From assembly GCA_001683735.1 (NCBI GenBank), contig LUGG01000001.1, positions 62,001 to 126,000 of the forward strand: 64,000 nucleotides of DNA, read 5' to 3'. The DNA is from Grifola frondosa. Taxonomy: Eukaryota; Basidiomycota; Agaricomycetes; Polyporales; Grifolaceae. Position 1 is the stretch's first letter. Every line of letters starts with the position of its first letter. The position numbers and the translations under genes are program-made. This document shows, in pieces, positions 35,866-47,308 of this stretch. A model generated the notes under the pieces. The model was not told the DNA's origin. It made no database searches and was given only the letters and a program-made list of their open reading frames with translations.

Positions 35866-36744
35866 ATGCTTGTCTTACGTCTGCTATACGCCGTTCTTGC
35901 GTTCACTATACCCTTCGGGGCATCCGCTGCCCTCATCGCTTCTGGGCCGATCAGAGAATGTGAGGGTAAGACGGTCGCATCCGAGACCTACATTGGTGAA
36001 GCCAAGAACGTGAAGGTGCAGCAAGTGCATTGCGCGAACTCGCTCGTCGTCGACGAGGACGCAACGTCTGCAGCTCCCGTTTCAAATCTCGCGAAGCGGC
36101 AGTCGAACGTCTGCGGCGCGCCGTGTGAGTGCTCTTCGAATATGCTTAACTTGGTTGAAGCTGACGGTGGCCACCAGGCACTACCTATTGCTGGACCCCG
36201 GCTGGTGGAGGACCGGATCCAAACGACTGCGCCGTTATCCAGGATGCTCTTCTCTACGACAGTCAGAACGTTGGTACGTTGTAAAAGCACGTCCCACTTT
36301 GTATTTGCATTCATCTGATGTTCCCCCACTTATCAGGAGCGCTGTTCAACATCACCGCTTCCGGAGTACGTTCCGTGTAACTGCCGTCTGTGCTTCTGCT
36401 GACTCCATTGCAAAACCCAGACTCCCACCGACATGATCACGATGACCTACAGCAGCTGCTTGAGCTACTTCCTCAACCAGGAGTTTAGCACCATCGTCTA
36501 CTGCCGCACCGATTGGGTATGGCTTTGAACGCCTTTCCTTATATCGAGCGTGTATTCTGACACAGCACATAGGCTGCCCTGGTCAACTATATTGCGTTTA
36601 ACTGTCAGGCCACCCAGAATGCTCATGGAGGGCTCTGCGTGGCCAACGATCAGGGGTGGTACGTCCAGTAAGTCGTTGCTTGATATTTTATTCGGTCTTT
36701 CGCATGCACTCAACACATCAATTTACAGGGTGCAACATTCCTGA
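35866..36744 (+). CDS. Small secreted cysteine-rich protein with Kex2 site
   Basis: The ATG at 35866 opens a signal peptide (MLVLRLLYAVLAFTIPFGAS) followed by a pro-region and a dibasic KR site in NLAKRQS, typical of Kex2 processing. The predicted mature part has eight Cys: CGAPC, TTYC, WTPAGGGPDPNDC, then TYSSC, VYC, AFNC and LCVANDQGWYV, ending VQHS at 36744. Six exons with GT-AG introns are consistent in phase (introns about 36124-36178, 36274-36336, 36366-36420, 36516-36571 and 36670-36728). It resembles a family of basidiomycete small secreted proteins of unknown role; effector-like, adhesive and antimicrobial roles are all possible. No frame slip is present. Confidence 0.8.
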
Positions 36745-37089
36745 TTGCCGACGACCGTGGAAGAGAAATCTGTTAACGTTAGGCGTGGTGACCTTTTGAT
36801 TTAACAATTAGTTATCCTGAGACCTTTTTCTGCTTGGACTGTACTCATTGACAATGTAGGACAATTATTGTACTATAACTTTGGTCGATTGAATGGACAG
36901 TCCATTGCACGATGAGTACATGGAATATTGAAAACCGAGAGGCTATTGTGCAAAATCAATCGTCGACGGAGTTCCATCCTTATACAATTAATTCCCTCTT
37001 TCCGGCTAGTCGTACCAATTTATGATGAGTATGACTAACTGCGAATGCTGTTATGAGGACTTACAAGGACGAAGTCTCTCAACAGACTC
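36745..37089. other. Convergent 3' intergenic region
   Basis: AT-rich sequence, with a partial inverted stretch near 36840-36910 (GTACTCATTGACAATGTAGGACAA and its near-complement copies around TGGACAGTCCATTGCACGATGAGTAC). No gene is seen. Confidence 0.4.
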
Positions 37090-39061
37090 CTACGGAATCC
37101 ATACAACTTCGGTGACATCCCATTTTCTCTCTCGTAAAGAGGTCGCTTCGGCTTGTGAAATCCAGCTACAGCCTTCGACATGCACAGACGAAATCGGCGA
37201 AGGCATCAAGGCCTTATGGAGGTTCCAGCCTGGGATAAAACTACCATTCGAGGGAGTCAAGGTTGGAGACGGTGAACCACAACTTGCAGCTGTAAATGCC
37301 GTGCCGCCAACGAGCTGCTGTTGCACTCTCCTCTTCAGCGGTTTGAGTTCCCTTGGCGGACCTCCGTTAGCAGGCGAAGCTGTCCCGGAGAAGCCGCCAT
37401 GCTGACTGGCTTGCGATGAGGCAACCTTCCTCGCTCGTATCGTTTTGCTTAAGCATTTGAATTGAACGTCACTGCAGTCGCACAGGACTATGTGTGCAAG
37501 CTTTGGGCATACCCAGCTACGTATGCTGTTGGCGGACGGCTTTCCGCACGTACTGCCTGAGAGAAGACAGACGACCTTCCCTGCACCGGGACACGACTCG
37601 AGTGTGAGGTGCTCGAGCGACTGCATATACTTGAGCATTATTATGGTGTTCTCTGGGTCAAGCTCGAAGCTTGAGAGTGTCAGATGTGTGAGCATCGGAA
37701 GACGCGGCTCCCGGAAGATGGACTCCTGACGCGGCAGGAACGGATGCGAGAGCTCTCCCTGTGACGGGGATGTGTAGGCGATAGCGAGTATCCGGAGCGC
37801 GGGGAAAAGCAGCCTCTTGAACGCTGAGGCCAGCTCATCCGTGCCCAGACATTCGATGCTGAGCGCTTTCAGTCGTGGGAACGATATCACAGCGTCACTG
37901 GGGAGTCCTTCGATAGGCGGGGACGAGTCGATAGCAGCGAAGACACCATCGTAGCTTTGCCACCACCGCCTTGTTCGATGTCGTTCCAAACAAATCTCAA
38001 GTCGCTCAAGCAATGGCACATCGACGAAACAAAAGAATCGCCAAAAATTACTCGGCACACGATCCCACTCGAGTCGGCGTAGCTCCCTTAGGAGGACAGG
38101 TCGAATGAACAATTTAGTGTCTCGCCTGAGTATGACAGTATCCTCGATATCGTTATTGGCAGTGCTGGGCCGCAGGAGCACGTCAAAGACGGGGATGGCG
38201 TCGTTAAAGATAAGTTCCTCTAAATTCGGGGAGCGGGAGAGAAATGCACAAAGTTTGGACATCTTGAGTAGATCTGGACGCACTGAAGTCTTTTGGGGAA
38301 AGTGGAGCTCTAGGGTGCGCAATGATGGGATTGGGTGGGGCGGGATGATCTCAGGCGAAACATTAGCGAGACGCAAGGCCTCGAGAACAGGAAATTGAGT
38401 CGACGAATCCGAAGGAAGGCTGCCGATATGTGCGGATTTAGCGTCCCGGTCTGATATATCCATAACCTGAAGGAGGGGAAATGATGGCGAGAAATTCAGT
38501 AGATCTTGTACGTGAGATCTCCCCTTGGCGTCGAAAGACGTCCACTCCAATGAGCGCCACCTGGAGACAGAGTGTCGAACGTCCCGCCAGATCCTCTACG
38601 GGAAACTTGGGGTTATCGTTGACGATGTCGAGAGGGGAGTTATTGGAATGCTCCAGAAAAAATGAAACCGTCGACTTGTTCGTGAAAGGAATGCAAGCCC
38701 AAAGGCCAGATGTCGACAGAGCAACCTCACGCCACCGCCGGCAGATATGGGATAACAAGATTGGGCGAAGGAAAAAGGTCCAGCTCTCCAGCTCTTTCAA
38801 ATCGTGAATGTCTCTGAACTCTACGACACGTTTGAATATCTCGACAAGGAGTTCTGCGGGAAGACGATTGATGGGAAGAAGCCTCTCCTCGAGCTCAGCG
38901 CGCTGCGTCTCCGCCTCTTTTATTTGCTCAATAACGTAATTCAGGGTGTTGCGAGCTTGCAACTCTAGGACCTGTAGATTCACCAGCCTGGCTTCGACAG
39001 TGGCAATTGCAGAGCGAATGTCCGACTCGGCGGATAGTACGCCTCTAGTTGAGTTAGGCAT
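37090..39061 (-). CDS. F-box protein with leucine-rich-repeat-like region
   Basis: F-box proteins are substrate receptors of SCF ubiquitin ligases. From the start at 39061 there is a coiled coil (LVNLQVLELQARNTLNYVIE ... AETQRAELEERL), then the F-box LPINRLPAELLVEIFKRVV with SHICRRWREVALSTSGLW. The rest is a long region with LRR-like leucine spacing (FPVLEALRLANVSPEIIP, SLRTLELHFP, LCAFLSRSPNLEELIF, MLTHLTLSSFELD, SLEHLTLESCPG), as in the large Agaricomycete F-box family, ending at 37090. The gene is essentially intronless, about 650 codons. A one-base slip near 38570 separates the N-terminal frame from RWRSLEWTSFDAKG. Targets are unknown; fragments of the gene occur at 34.6-34.8 kb. Confidence 0.85.
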
Positions 39062-39386
39062 CGTCGACTTCCTGCTTTCAAAGTCAATAATTCAACAATC
39101 GTGTTCATGTATATAAGTGCGTACGTACGTTTCACAGCACAGACACATTCACAATCATAGACTTGAATGGAGATATTCGAACAAGCGTTAAGCGAAATTC
39201 GAATCGACTTGAGCCAAACTCAAACACGATCACGTGTCGATCATCTGTGAGTCTGTGGCGCAGCCACGACTCGGGTCCTCGGACGGTTAACGTACGTCGT
39301 TAGTACTGGATCCAGTACAAATATCTTATAAGTTACCAACTGTTGCCTTTTCTCCCATTCAACAGGTCTGGCTAACGGTACACAAA

Positions 39387-39660
39387 ATGCTAACTGTAAG
39401 TACTAAGTGGTTGAACCCAGAATTGCGTAGTAAACTAACAGTGCATGGCACCAGAGCTGTGAAGTGGCTTCAAAGGGCTGGAATACCTTACTATATAGGT
39501 CTCAGAGGGCAGGATGTGGAGACCAGACTCGGAGTCGAAAAGGACTGTGATGTTCAGGACCCCCTCACAAGGTGTGTCACTTACCGTAAGTGTATATATC
39601 TACTAAACCAACCGGCAGGGACTCGAATCAAATCCGGTGCATAACACTTGCGCCACACTG
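39387..39660 (+). pseudogene. Partial copy of the unknown-family N-terminus
   Basis: The frame contains RAVKWLQRAGIPYYIGLRGQD, close to AIKWLQWAGIPYTIARREQD in the gene ending at 34277, and the match continues for about 45 residues before the similarity stops. Nothing of the remaining gene follows, so this is a truncated third copy, in the opposite orientation to the full-length one. Confidence 0.6.
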
Positions 39661-39913
39661 TCCTTCTGAACGTAGTTATCATAGAACTGCATGCATCCAG
39701 ATGCATCCAACACTTTCTAGGTGCTTCGTCAGTCGCGGTAAGGCAAGACCAGGTAATCGATATGTTGGACACTTTTGCAGCTTGCATCCGTAAACCTTGG
39801 CTAGGTCATCTGTTAGAGCGGCTTTGAATTACTGTAGATTCCTGTTATCGTACCGAGATAATTTCTCTAGGCAACAACCAAAAGCTAGAGGAGATATCTG
39901 GTCCGTACTATTG

Positions 39914-42374
39914 CTACTCGAGAAGCGACTCCGCAGAGGCCTTGATCAGATCTGCCGCCTTCTCCGCCACGCCATACAACGTGCTCGACAAATGCGCGCT
40001 GACTTGCAGCGGGAGCACCGACGCGTCGACGACGCGCAGATTCGCAGTGTCGTACACCCTCAGCTGCGCATCCACGACGCCTGCAAATGACACACGTCAG
40101 CTTCGCACCTCAGGCTTTGCAAGAGGGTGGATTAGTGCATACCGCCTACATCGCGCCGCATCATCGCAGCACTGCCAATGGGGTGTGCGACGGACTGGAA
40201 TCCCACATTTGCACCTGGCGTGAGAATCCAACTCTCCCAATCCGCGTCCGAGCCTCCGTCGCCATTGTCGGGGACGAGCGTAAAGCCCGGAAACGTCTCT
40301 CCCACGGACAGAGAGCTACAGGTCGTGAGGTGTCTGCGATATGAAAGGGCAGAGAGATTCACCTGGTTGGGGCGCTGCGGAAGACGGTCCGGCAGAGGCG
40401 GCAGCCTGCGACCTGGAGGGAGAGGTCGAAGTCGACGTTGAAGTAGTTGACTTGGACCACCGGCTTATCGAACGGGTTGTTGGACTGGTCAAGGTAAGAC
40501 AAAAGATACTCATCCTAAAGTAGGCCAGTAGATTGCGGCCGAGCTCACCTTGATCGTCACTGTCCCTCTGCTGAACGGTAGAAGAGGCCACATCACAATG
40601 CTGATATCACTATTCGGGATGTCAACTTTTGAGTAGACGAACACTTTTCTGGGAGTTCACGTACTCGGGTATGCCAGTATTGTAGAACAGTTCAACGACA
40701 GGTGCTGAATGGCAGGCTATCAATCAACTGCGCACGCTAGCAGTCTTTCAGCGACTGACCGTTGTCGTTGATGATCAAATCTGCCTGGACCTGATAAATC
40801 TGCGCTAGAGCATCAGCAGAGAGAGCGGAATTTGCTTGCGACTCTGCCCAGCTTGTGAGGGAAGACCGGATCTTCTGCACAGTAGCATTTGCTTGGGCGC
40901 CAAAGACTTGGTAGATGTTCGGGAACGCGATGACGTCTGAAGGACCCTCGCCATCGGGATCGAATCCGTTTCCGTGTGCGCCGAGTAGGTTCTGCGTCTA
41001 TACGGATAGTTGGTCATGGTCGCAGAGAGCGCAGGAAGTGACATGCGTACCTGCTCTTGCAAATTTCGGCCCACGGTCTTTAGATCGATCAAAGTCGTGA
41101 TCCCGAGCGGTTCGAGGATCGATGAATCGCCAACACCAGAGAGTTGCAGAAGAGCCGGGGTCTGTCAGGCATGTCAGTGATTGCCAATAATCAACGCGAA
41201 GGTATGGCTGGCCTGGATGGCGCCTGCAGCAAGGATAACCTCCTTCCTAGCGAACGCTGTGAACAAACTACCTGTACCATTGGAGTTGCCAAACTTCACG
41301 CCTGTGGCTGTGTGGAGTACTCCATTCTCGCTCGCAAACAGCACTCTTGTTACCTAGGCCGATTGGGAATTCAGCAAAGAAATTCGGGCACTGGTATGAC
41401 ATAGGTGATACCGTATGATTGACCAGCGTGAGCCAATTCGTTCGCGTGTTTTCGACTGGAGTCAGATAAGCCTGCGCGGAGGACGAGCGGTGATTGTTGT
41501 CAGGATTGATCGACTATAGCCGGAAGATCAAGTCAGCGGATGCTCCTGAAGCGAGGCAAACGCACCAGCGGGGTATACGAAACACAGTTTGGGTTGCCTC
41601 CATTGACATCTCTGGAGTGACGGATACCCGTGAGATTCACTATGGTGTCAAGAAAATCCATTTGCTGCGGTCCGCCAAACATCCCCTCGGGAAACGCGGC
41701 CAATACGGGCCCCACTGTTCCGTGGTATGACGGGACGTAGTCGGCACCTTTCGCTCGTTCTTCAGTGGTGGGAGGTGAAAACATTTCCGCCTGCTCTCAC
41801 CAATATATTAGACATTGCGTTAGGTAAAAAGAAGACCGCCCGAACCTTCTTCATGTAGTAAAATAGGTTGTCCCAATTCCATCCTACGCTCGCTTCCGAA
41901 GGTTCCAAAAGAGAAGACCAAGCATCGTACTGAGCATTGAGCCCTCGAGTCCAAGTCGCCCCGTTAACGGACGAGCTTCCTCCAAGAGTCTTCCCACTGG
42001 TATAGCCTTCGTACGGAAGTCTCGAGAAATGCAAATCTGAACTCACCCATGAATTATCTTCTGCTGATCAGCTTGCCAGGACCAGTCGAGAGGGCCATTC
42101 AATGCTTGGCCAAACTCGAAAATGTCGTAGATTTCGGGGTTGTTCCTGTCGTCTCCGCCAGCTTCTATTAAGAGGACAGAGATCGATGGAGTCTCGGAAA
42201 GCCTGGCCGCGACAGTAATGCCAGCTAATCCCCCTCCGACGACAATGTAGTCAAAAGTGTGATTGGATACCACTTCAGGTGAAGAGATGACCCTGAGGGA
42301 ATAGCTTTACATGCAGACTGTGTTGCCAAGGCAAGTGCAACTATTACACACCATAGCGCCAAAGAGTTAGGCAT
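39914..42374 (-). CDS. GMC oxidoreductase, secreted (glucose oxidase/aryl-alcohol oxidase-like)
   Basis: This is an FAD-dependent extracellular alcohol or sugar oxidoreductase that typically makes H2O2 for lignocellulose decay. The start at 42374 gives a signal peptide ([20 protein letters not shown]). The FAD-binding fold is [19 protein letters not shown] with VLLIEAGG; the GMC signature follows ([14 protein letters not shown]), then [12 protein letters not shown]. Later exons include [20 protein letters not shown] sequence, [40 protein letters not shown] and HPIGSAAM (first catalytic His) and [20 protein letters not shown] (second catalytic His), ending SAESLLE at 39914. About ten exons with short introns are needed. 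One base seems missing at 42291-42293 (GGG). The substrate cannot be read from sequence. Confidence 0.88.
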
Positions 42375-45023
42375 GGCGGTACGTGAAGACCCATAAATCG
42401 AGAGCTCACCTAGTCTTAAGCTGTTGAATTCTGCAGAGGCGTCATACCTTGACATCGGGCCGCAACTGGTCACGCGGCATCAAATGTCAAACGGCCATTG
42501 ATGTCCATATGTGTTGAAAGGAGAAAAAACGCCGCGCTGCGCGCCGTCTTTGAAGGTATGTCGAAACCTTGGGAGTAATGTTTTTGATATCGAAGCGTAC
42601 AGTTGGACATGCCAGTCGGAAGAAAAGGGTGTTGTCGATCATCGTCAGAATGACTGTGTTCAATTGGTATGTGATATTCTTGCCCTAATCACGAATGGAA
42701 TGGAAGACGCGACATAATGTGAGAACATGGTTTATATACCGTCCAGCAGTGTCTATCGGGTGATGTATAAGCCAACCGCAGTCGGCGCAACGCCTACACT
42801 CACAAAACATGCCGCAGACATCAACCATTTCATACGGTTCCCGGTCCGTGTCAATCAACTGTGTGCGATGCGCATGTGTCCATGATTTAATCAACCACAA
42901 GTGGCGCCAGGGGCACAAGACTGCACCGAGAGCTGCCACCAGAGCGAGGAGAACGCATATGATAGGTACAACAAGCAGCTCGAGGGCGCAAGCCGAAGGT
43001 CAGGAAGGCAAAGCTAAAGCATGCACGTCGTTCGGGCTTAACTCAAAATATAGTTCAGGGTTCAGCTATCCCTGTCAGAACTAAGTTGGCCTATTAATAG
43101 ACTGCAGGTGTTATCACGTTGATGAGCCCGCATTGAGAGACTGCCAGACGCAATAAACGCGTAGACCCCAAATGACAAGAGTAAGCCAACCGAGTCTGTC
43201 TAGTATTGTGCCCATATTGACAGAAGACAAGAACGCGTATTTTGGAATCGACAACTGCGAATGGCAGTCAAAGGGTGAGCATATGGTCATGTCAGGCAAT
43301 CAAACAAAGGCAGCAAAGAGACTGAAAGGTAGTACAGGTCAACGCGCACACTGCATGCTGAAATATGGCAAGCTTGCTGGAGAGTGGTTAATGGTCATCT
43401 GAGCACAATGCACACGCTGGCTCTCACATGTAAGTAGTCAAAGAGCAGGATTCCGCACGCACGAACAGGCCCGACCGTGGCCCGACCGTCGTTTTCTTGT
43501 TGCCAAGGCATGTGGGAGTCGCACGACGGCACAGTGAATGGTGCATGCGATAATGTTTGCAGGCATTTATCCATATATCAAGCTGAGAAACCTCAATGAG
43601 AACGAATGAGTACAGCGAGACAGGCCTCGGATGAAAGTTGGTAGAAGTTAAGGCGCGCGCTATTCCACGGCGCTTACGCGTATCACGCCGTTTCCACGTG
43701 TACTTATACGCGTCTCGACTTGCCACTTGAAGATTGTCTACGATTAGTTTTAAACCTCCGCTTTGCTTCAGTCTCTACATCAATTTTGAAACACCTCTGA
43801 ATACGGCTTATAGTTCCCTGGCCCATCTCCAGCAATCTACACATAGCAGCTCCTATATCATGAACTCTGCCACTGCATACTTTCAATATGATGGTGGATC
43901 TGTCGATACTTCATGTGGTAACTCGCATGAATACCGCATCCAGCTTGCTATCTCTGATGCACGAGTAGCTCACGCATAGTCTGAGATATGTTCATCTTCG
44001 ATCATTTCTCTGCGCACGTTGTTTGGAGCTATGAAGCCCGTCGTCGCTTCGTCTTCATAACTGCGAACCGGAAGATCAAGGGATAACTCTCCTCCGTTCT
44101 GGCTAGGGATTGGCTAGCGCATCATACTGCATGTCTGGCTTCTATCCTCGCACGGGTTGTGATAGACATTGGCCATCATCTCGGTTGCTTCGTTTCCTCG
44201 TGGGTACACTTTAAGGCACATAATCTTCCTTTCAGCTGCTAATGTCTCGAATATGAAGTAGCCCGGTTTCTGTGTTGCCAGAGTACAGCCTTGCAGGTTG
44301 TGCTTTGCACTTGCATGCGACAGTGGTGCGGAATGACCCTCCGATAGAACAAAGGGATAAGCGGCTCAGGCCCACTACCCTCCTTGCAGATGTCGGCTGC
44401 CAGCTTTACAATATTCCGACCGTGTTGACGTCCTCCTTTCGCCAGGAGTCAGCGCAATGCGTTTAACGGAACATGCAGTGGAGGTGAGTAATCTGTTAAC
44501 ATGCGTTTCCATGTCCCGGCAAATTTATTCTGCCGTTTTGTAAATGCGGGCCTGCGGCAAATGACATATCACTCAGGAATGGTCTACGATGAACAAACTC
44601 GTCCAAAGGATCCTAGATAGTACTCGACTCGAACCGACCTGCAAATACCGTCTCCTACCAAACTTGGTGTTGTTTTCACTCCAGGCGCTTAAATAACCAT
44701 TGTATTTTCAATCCCCGACGCAAAGCAAAAATTGCCTTTTCCACAAATAGCGGCGCCTCTTTTTTTAGAGTTAAGCGAAGTTATTGTCCGCGAGGACAAT
44801 GGGCGCGCTCAGCGTGTTTCGCCACTCCCTTTCTCGCGTCCACAGCACCTCGGAACAGAGTATAAAGACCACAGCGGATCCCCGTCCACTGCAAATCCAC
44901 CAGCTTCTCTCGCCTTCTGTCCGCTCAGGTTCCCGACGCTCTTGACGAGTCCGCCGCATCTGCTTCTCACGCACTCACGGCTACATTCTCTCCTTTGTTT
45001 TCCTTTTTATTTCACGACCTGAC
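42375..45023. other. Intergenic region, 2.6 kb
   Basis: Only short frames are present and none is recognised. The last 300 bases form the LPMO promoter, with a TATA box and a CT-rich leader. Confidence 0.45.
44861..44868 (+). promoter_or_regulatory. TATA box of the LPMO gene
   Basis: TATAAAGA lies 163 bases upstream of the predicted ATG in a GC-moderate promoter. It is followed by a pyrimidine-rich leader, typical of highly expressed secreted-enzyme genes. Confidence 0.6.
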
Positions 45024-46326
45024 ATGATGCATCTATCTGTTCCGCTCATTGCGCTCCTCGCAGCTGTTCCGTACGCCGCTGCGCACGGCTATCTTGGCCA
45101 GGTTGCTATCGATGGCACGGCCTACGCTGGGAATGCCCCAACAACTATCAAGGTACGCTCTTACTAACATTCGCGTTCGCGCATCTTGGGCTGCGAAATT
45201 AACCGTCGCCGTGACTAGGCCCGAGCCCCATCCGCCTTGTCTCCGACATCAGTCCCGTGAAGGGCTCGTCGAACCCAGACCTGAACTGCGGCCTTAGCGC
45301 CCAACTGGCCGAGATGGTCGTGCCCGCGAACCCGGGCAGCTCTGTAATGTTTCAGTGGTATGGCGGAGGGGGCAGCAAGGTGTGTTCTCCGTGTGATTGT
45401 CGAATCTGAGCCGTCTCTAATTTCGCGTTGACAGTGGCCGCATAACACGGGCCCACTCATGACCTACATGGCGTCTTGCGGCAGCACTACTTGTGACAAG
45501 TATAATTCGTCGGGCGCGCAGTGGTTCAAGATCGACGAGGTGGGAAGAAGAGCGACAACACTACGTGGTTCCAGGCGGATATCAGTAAGCACTGCGAGTG
45601 TCTTGTCTAGCACGTTGTTTTGAGCGTATTTTGTTCAGTGAATGGGGATTCCTTTACCGTGGTACTGCCACAGTCGCTCGCACCGGGGGACTATCTCATT
45701 CGCCACGAGGTAAGTCGTGCACGCCCACGTCTCACACGGAATTCTCACAGCTCCACAGATCATCGCCCTGCAACTCGCCGTGTCGGTGGGGGGCGCCGAG
45801 TTCTATCCCTCCTGCACACAGGTGCGCGTCGGCGGCAGCGCCAGCGGAACTCCACAGTCAACAGTGCTTTTCCCCGGAGCCTACTCGGACACCGACCCTG
45901 GCATCTACGATCCCAGCGTACGCCGCCCCTCGCGAATCTCGCACTCGCGCACTGCTAATCTCCTTCATTTATCTTCGTTTCTAGGTATACAACCCCGGAT
46001 CTGATTACGTCTTCCCGGGACCCCCGATCTCGAACCTGGCTGCAGCATCTGCGGGGATCACGCCGCCCGCGAGTGCCACGCCGGCGTTCCCCGCTGCGTC
46101 AGGCTCTGCGAGCACGGAGGCGTCAGCGTCCTCCGCCACGTCTTCCGCTGTGGGCGCCAGTGAGCCGACCACCACAGCTGCGTCGGGTGCGAGTACAAGT
46201 GCGAGTGCGAGTGCGAGTGCGAGTGCGGGGACGACACAGTGCAACGTGAAGCGCAGGAACGCGAGCGACCTGGTGATGCCGCGCCACTTCAGCCGGGTCA
46301 TGCGTCGCATCATGCACTCGAGCTGA
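45024..46326 (+). CDS. AA9 lytic polysaccharide monooxygenase
   Basis: AA9 enzymes (formerly GH61) are secreted copper monooxygenases that cleave cellulose oxidatively. The signal peptide MMHLSVPLIALLAAVPYAAA ends directly before HGYLGQV, giving the N-terminal His of the copper brace. The second copper His is in KWPHNTGPLMTYM and the axial Tyr in AEFYPSC; IRHEIIALQ and the conserved SDISPVKG and LNCG are present. After the catalytic domain there is no CBM1 but a Ser/Thr/Ala linker and a basic tail (NVKRRNASDLVMPRHFSR). At least six exons are needed, with short introns. Two one-base slips are seen, at 45220-45222 (CCC) and 45542-45544 (GGG), each repaired by one extra C or G, so they are probably sequencing deletions. 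A likely partner is the GMC oxidoreductase upstream, as an H2O2 source. Confidence 0.93.
46193..46238 (+). repeat. GCGAGT microsatellite inside the LPMO linker
   Basis: A run of GCGAGT-type hexamers encodes alternating Ser and Ala residues in the linker after the catalytic domain. Such runs vary in length between strains. Confidence 0.7.
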
Positions 46327-47308
46327 GCGATGGTGGGCTCCCGCCGCTGGCGGATGGGATTTCCTATCGTCGATCATGATTCACGACTATCTGCGATGGC
46401 TGGCATGATCCATGATCTGCGCGCTGCTGATATCTCGTGCGCTGGTATGTACGAGGGAAGTTAGATGTGCTGCTGTCCGCTCTGTAGCTTATAGCTCTCG
46501 ATGTGTGCGTAGATTATTGTGCAGTAATTATTAGCTGTATTCTCCTGTGCCATCCGAGTGTGAGGCCTGAGGCCTGTGCTATGAAGGCTATGAGGGTAAG
46601 TTGGCTGCAGATTTAGACTGGACTGGTAGAGTAGCGAATGAGGCATCATCGATGGGCGGATGAGGCGTTGGTTCGCGGATCTTGAATTTCCTAATCGGGG
46701 ATATCGCCGTCCAAAGATGGTAACTCCGTGACGTTCAGTTCGGGCTGGGTGTCGCCATGTCCGAGAGCCTCCTCCCTGAACCGTGTCCCATAACCGCGTC
46801 CGAGAGCCATGTCCGCGAGCCACGTCCGCGAGCCATGTCCGTGAGCCGTGGTCATCTCCTGCGTTCGACGTCAGACTCGCGAGTGACGCGCCGACTCACG
46901 GTGGAGTTGTCTTATTTTATTATAGATGCAGCTGAACTGAGCGGAATAGGAAATTGATGTGGCATGTGTTTTCTGCAGCCTTATATCTCATGTATTCATT
47001 AATTGGGCAGGAATTTTCCACAGTGGAGTTTCGTCGGGTGCGGATGCAGATGGAAAGTCAAGCCCAAGTACAACGAAGGGTCCGCCCGTGCAAGCTCTGT
47101 GGGCTGACGGCTGAGACAGCAGCGAGTGCGACGGACTGAAAATGAATATTGATCGGGGACAGGGGTCACACGAGCGGATCTTTCTCTTTAGTATCCGACT
47201 GTCCGTCACTCTTTCTGTCACGCCAGCCCCGCACCCGACTCTTGGCCTATATCTTCACCTAATTTCTGCCACCGTCTTTCCTTCCCTCCCTACTTTTTTC
47301 CTTCAATC
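46327..47308 (+). promoter_or_regulatory. Intergenic region upstream of the zinc-cluster gene
   Basis: It holds the LPMO 3' end, a 13-bp minisatellite at about 46.8 kb and, close to the ATG, a strongly CT-rich leader (47220-47305). No gene is recognised. Confidence 0.5.
46799..46850 (+). repeat. 13-bp minisatellite, four units
   Basis: Four tandem units of TCCGCGAGCCATG with one or two changes each fill 46799-46850. A further degenerate unit is visible near 46758-46770. Confidence 0.85.

Noticed and set aside
39600..39690. tRNA-like A and B boxes on the minus strand (TGGCGCAAGTG and GATTCGAGTCC)
   Set aside because: Only about 13 bases lie between the boxes, too few for a tRNA or a tRNA-derived SINE head, and no acceptor stem forms.
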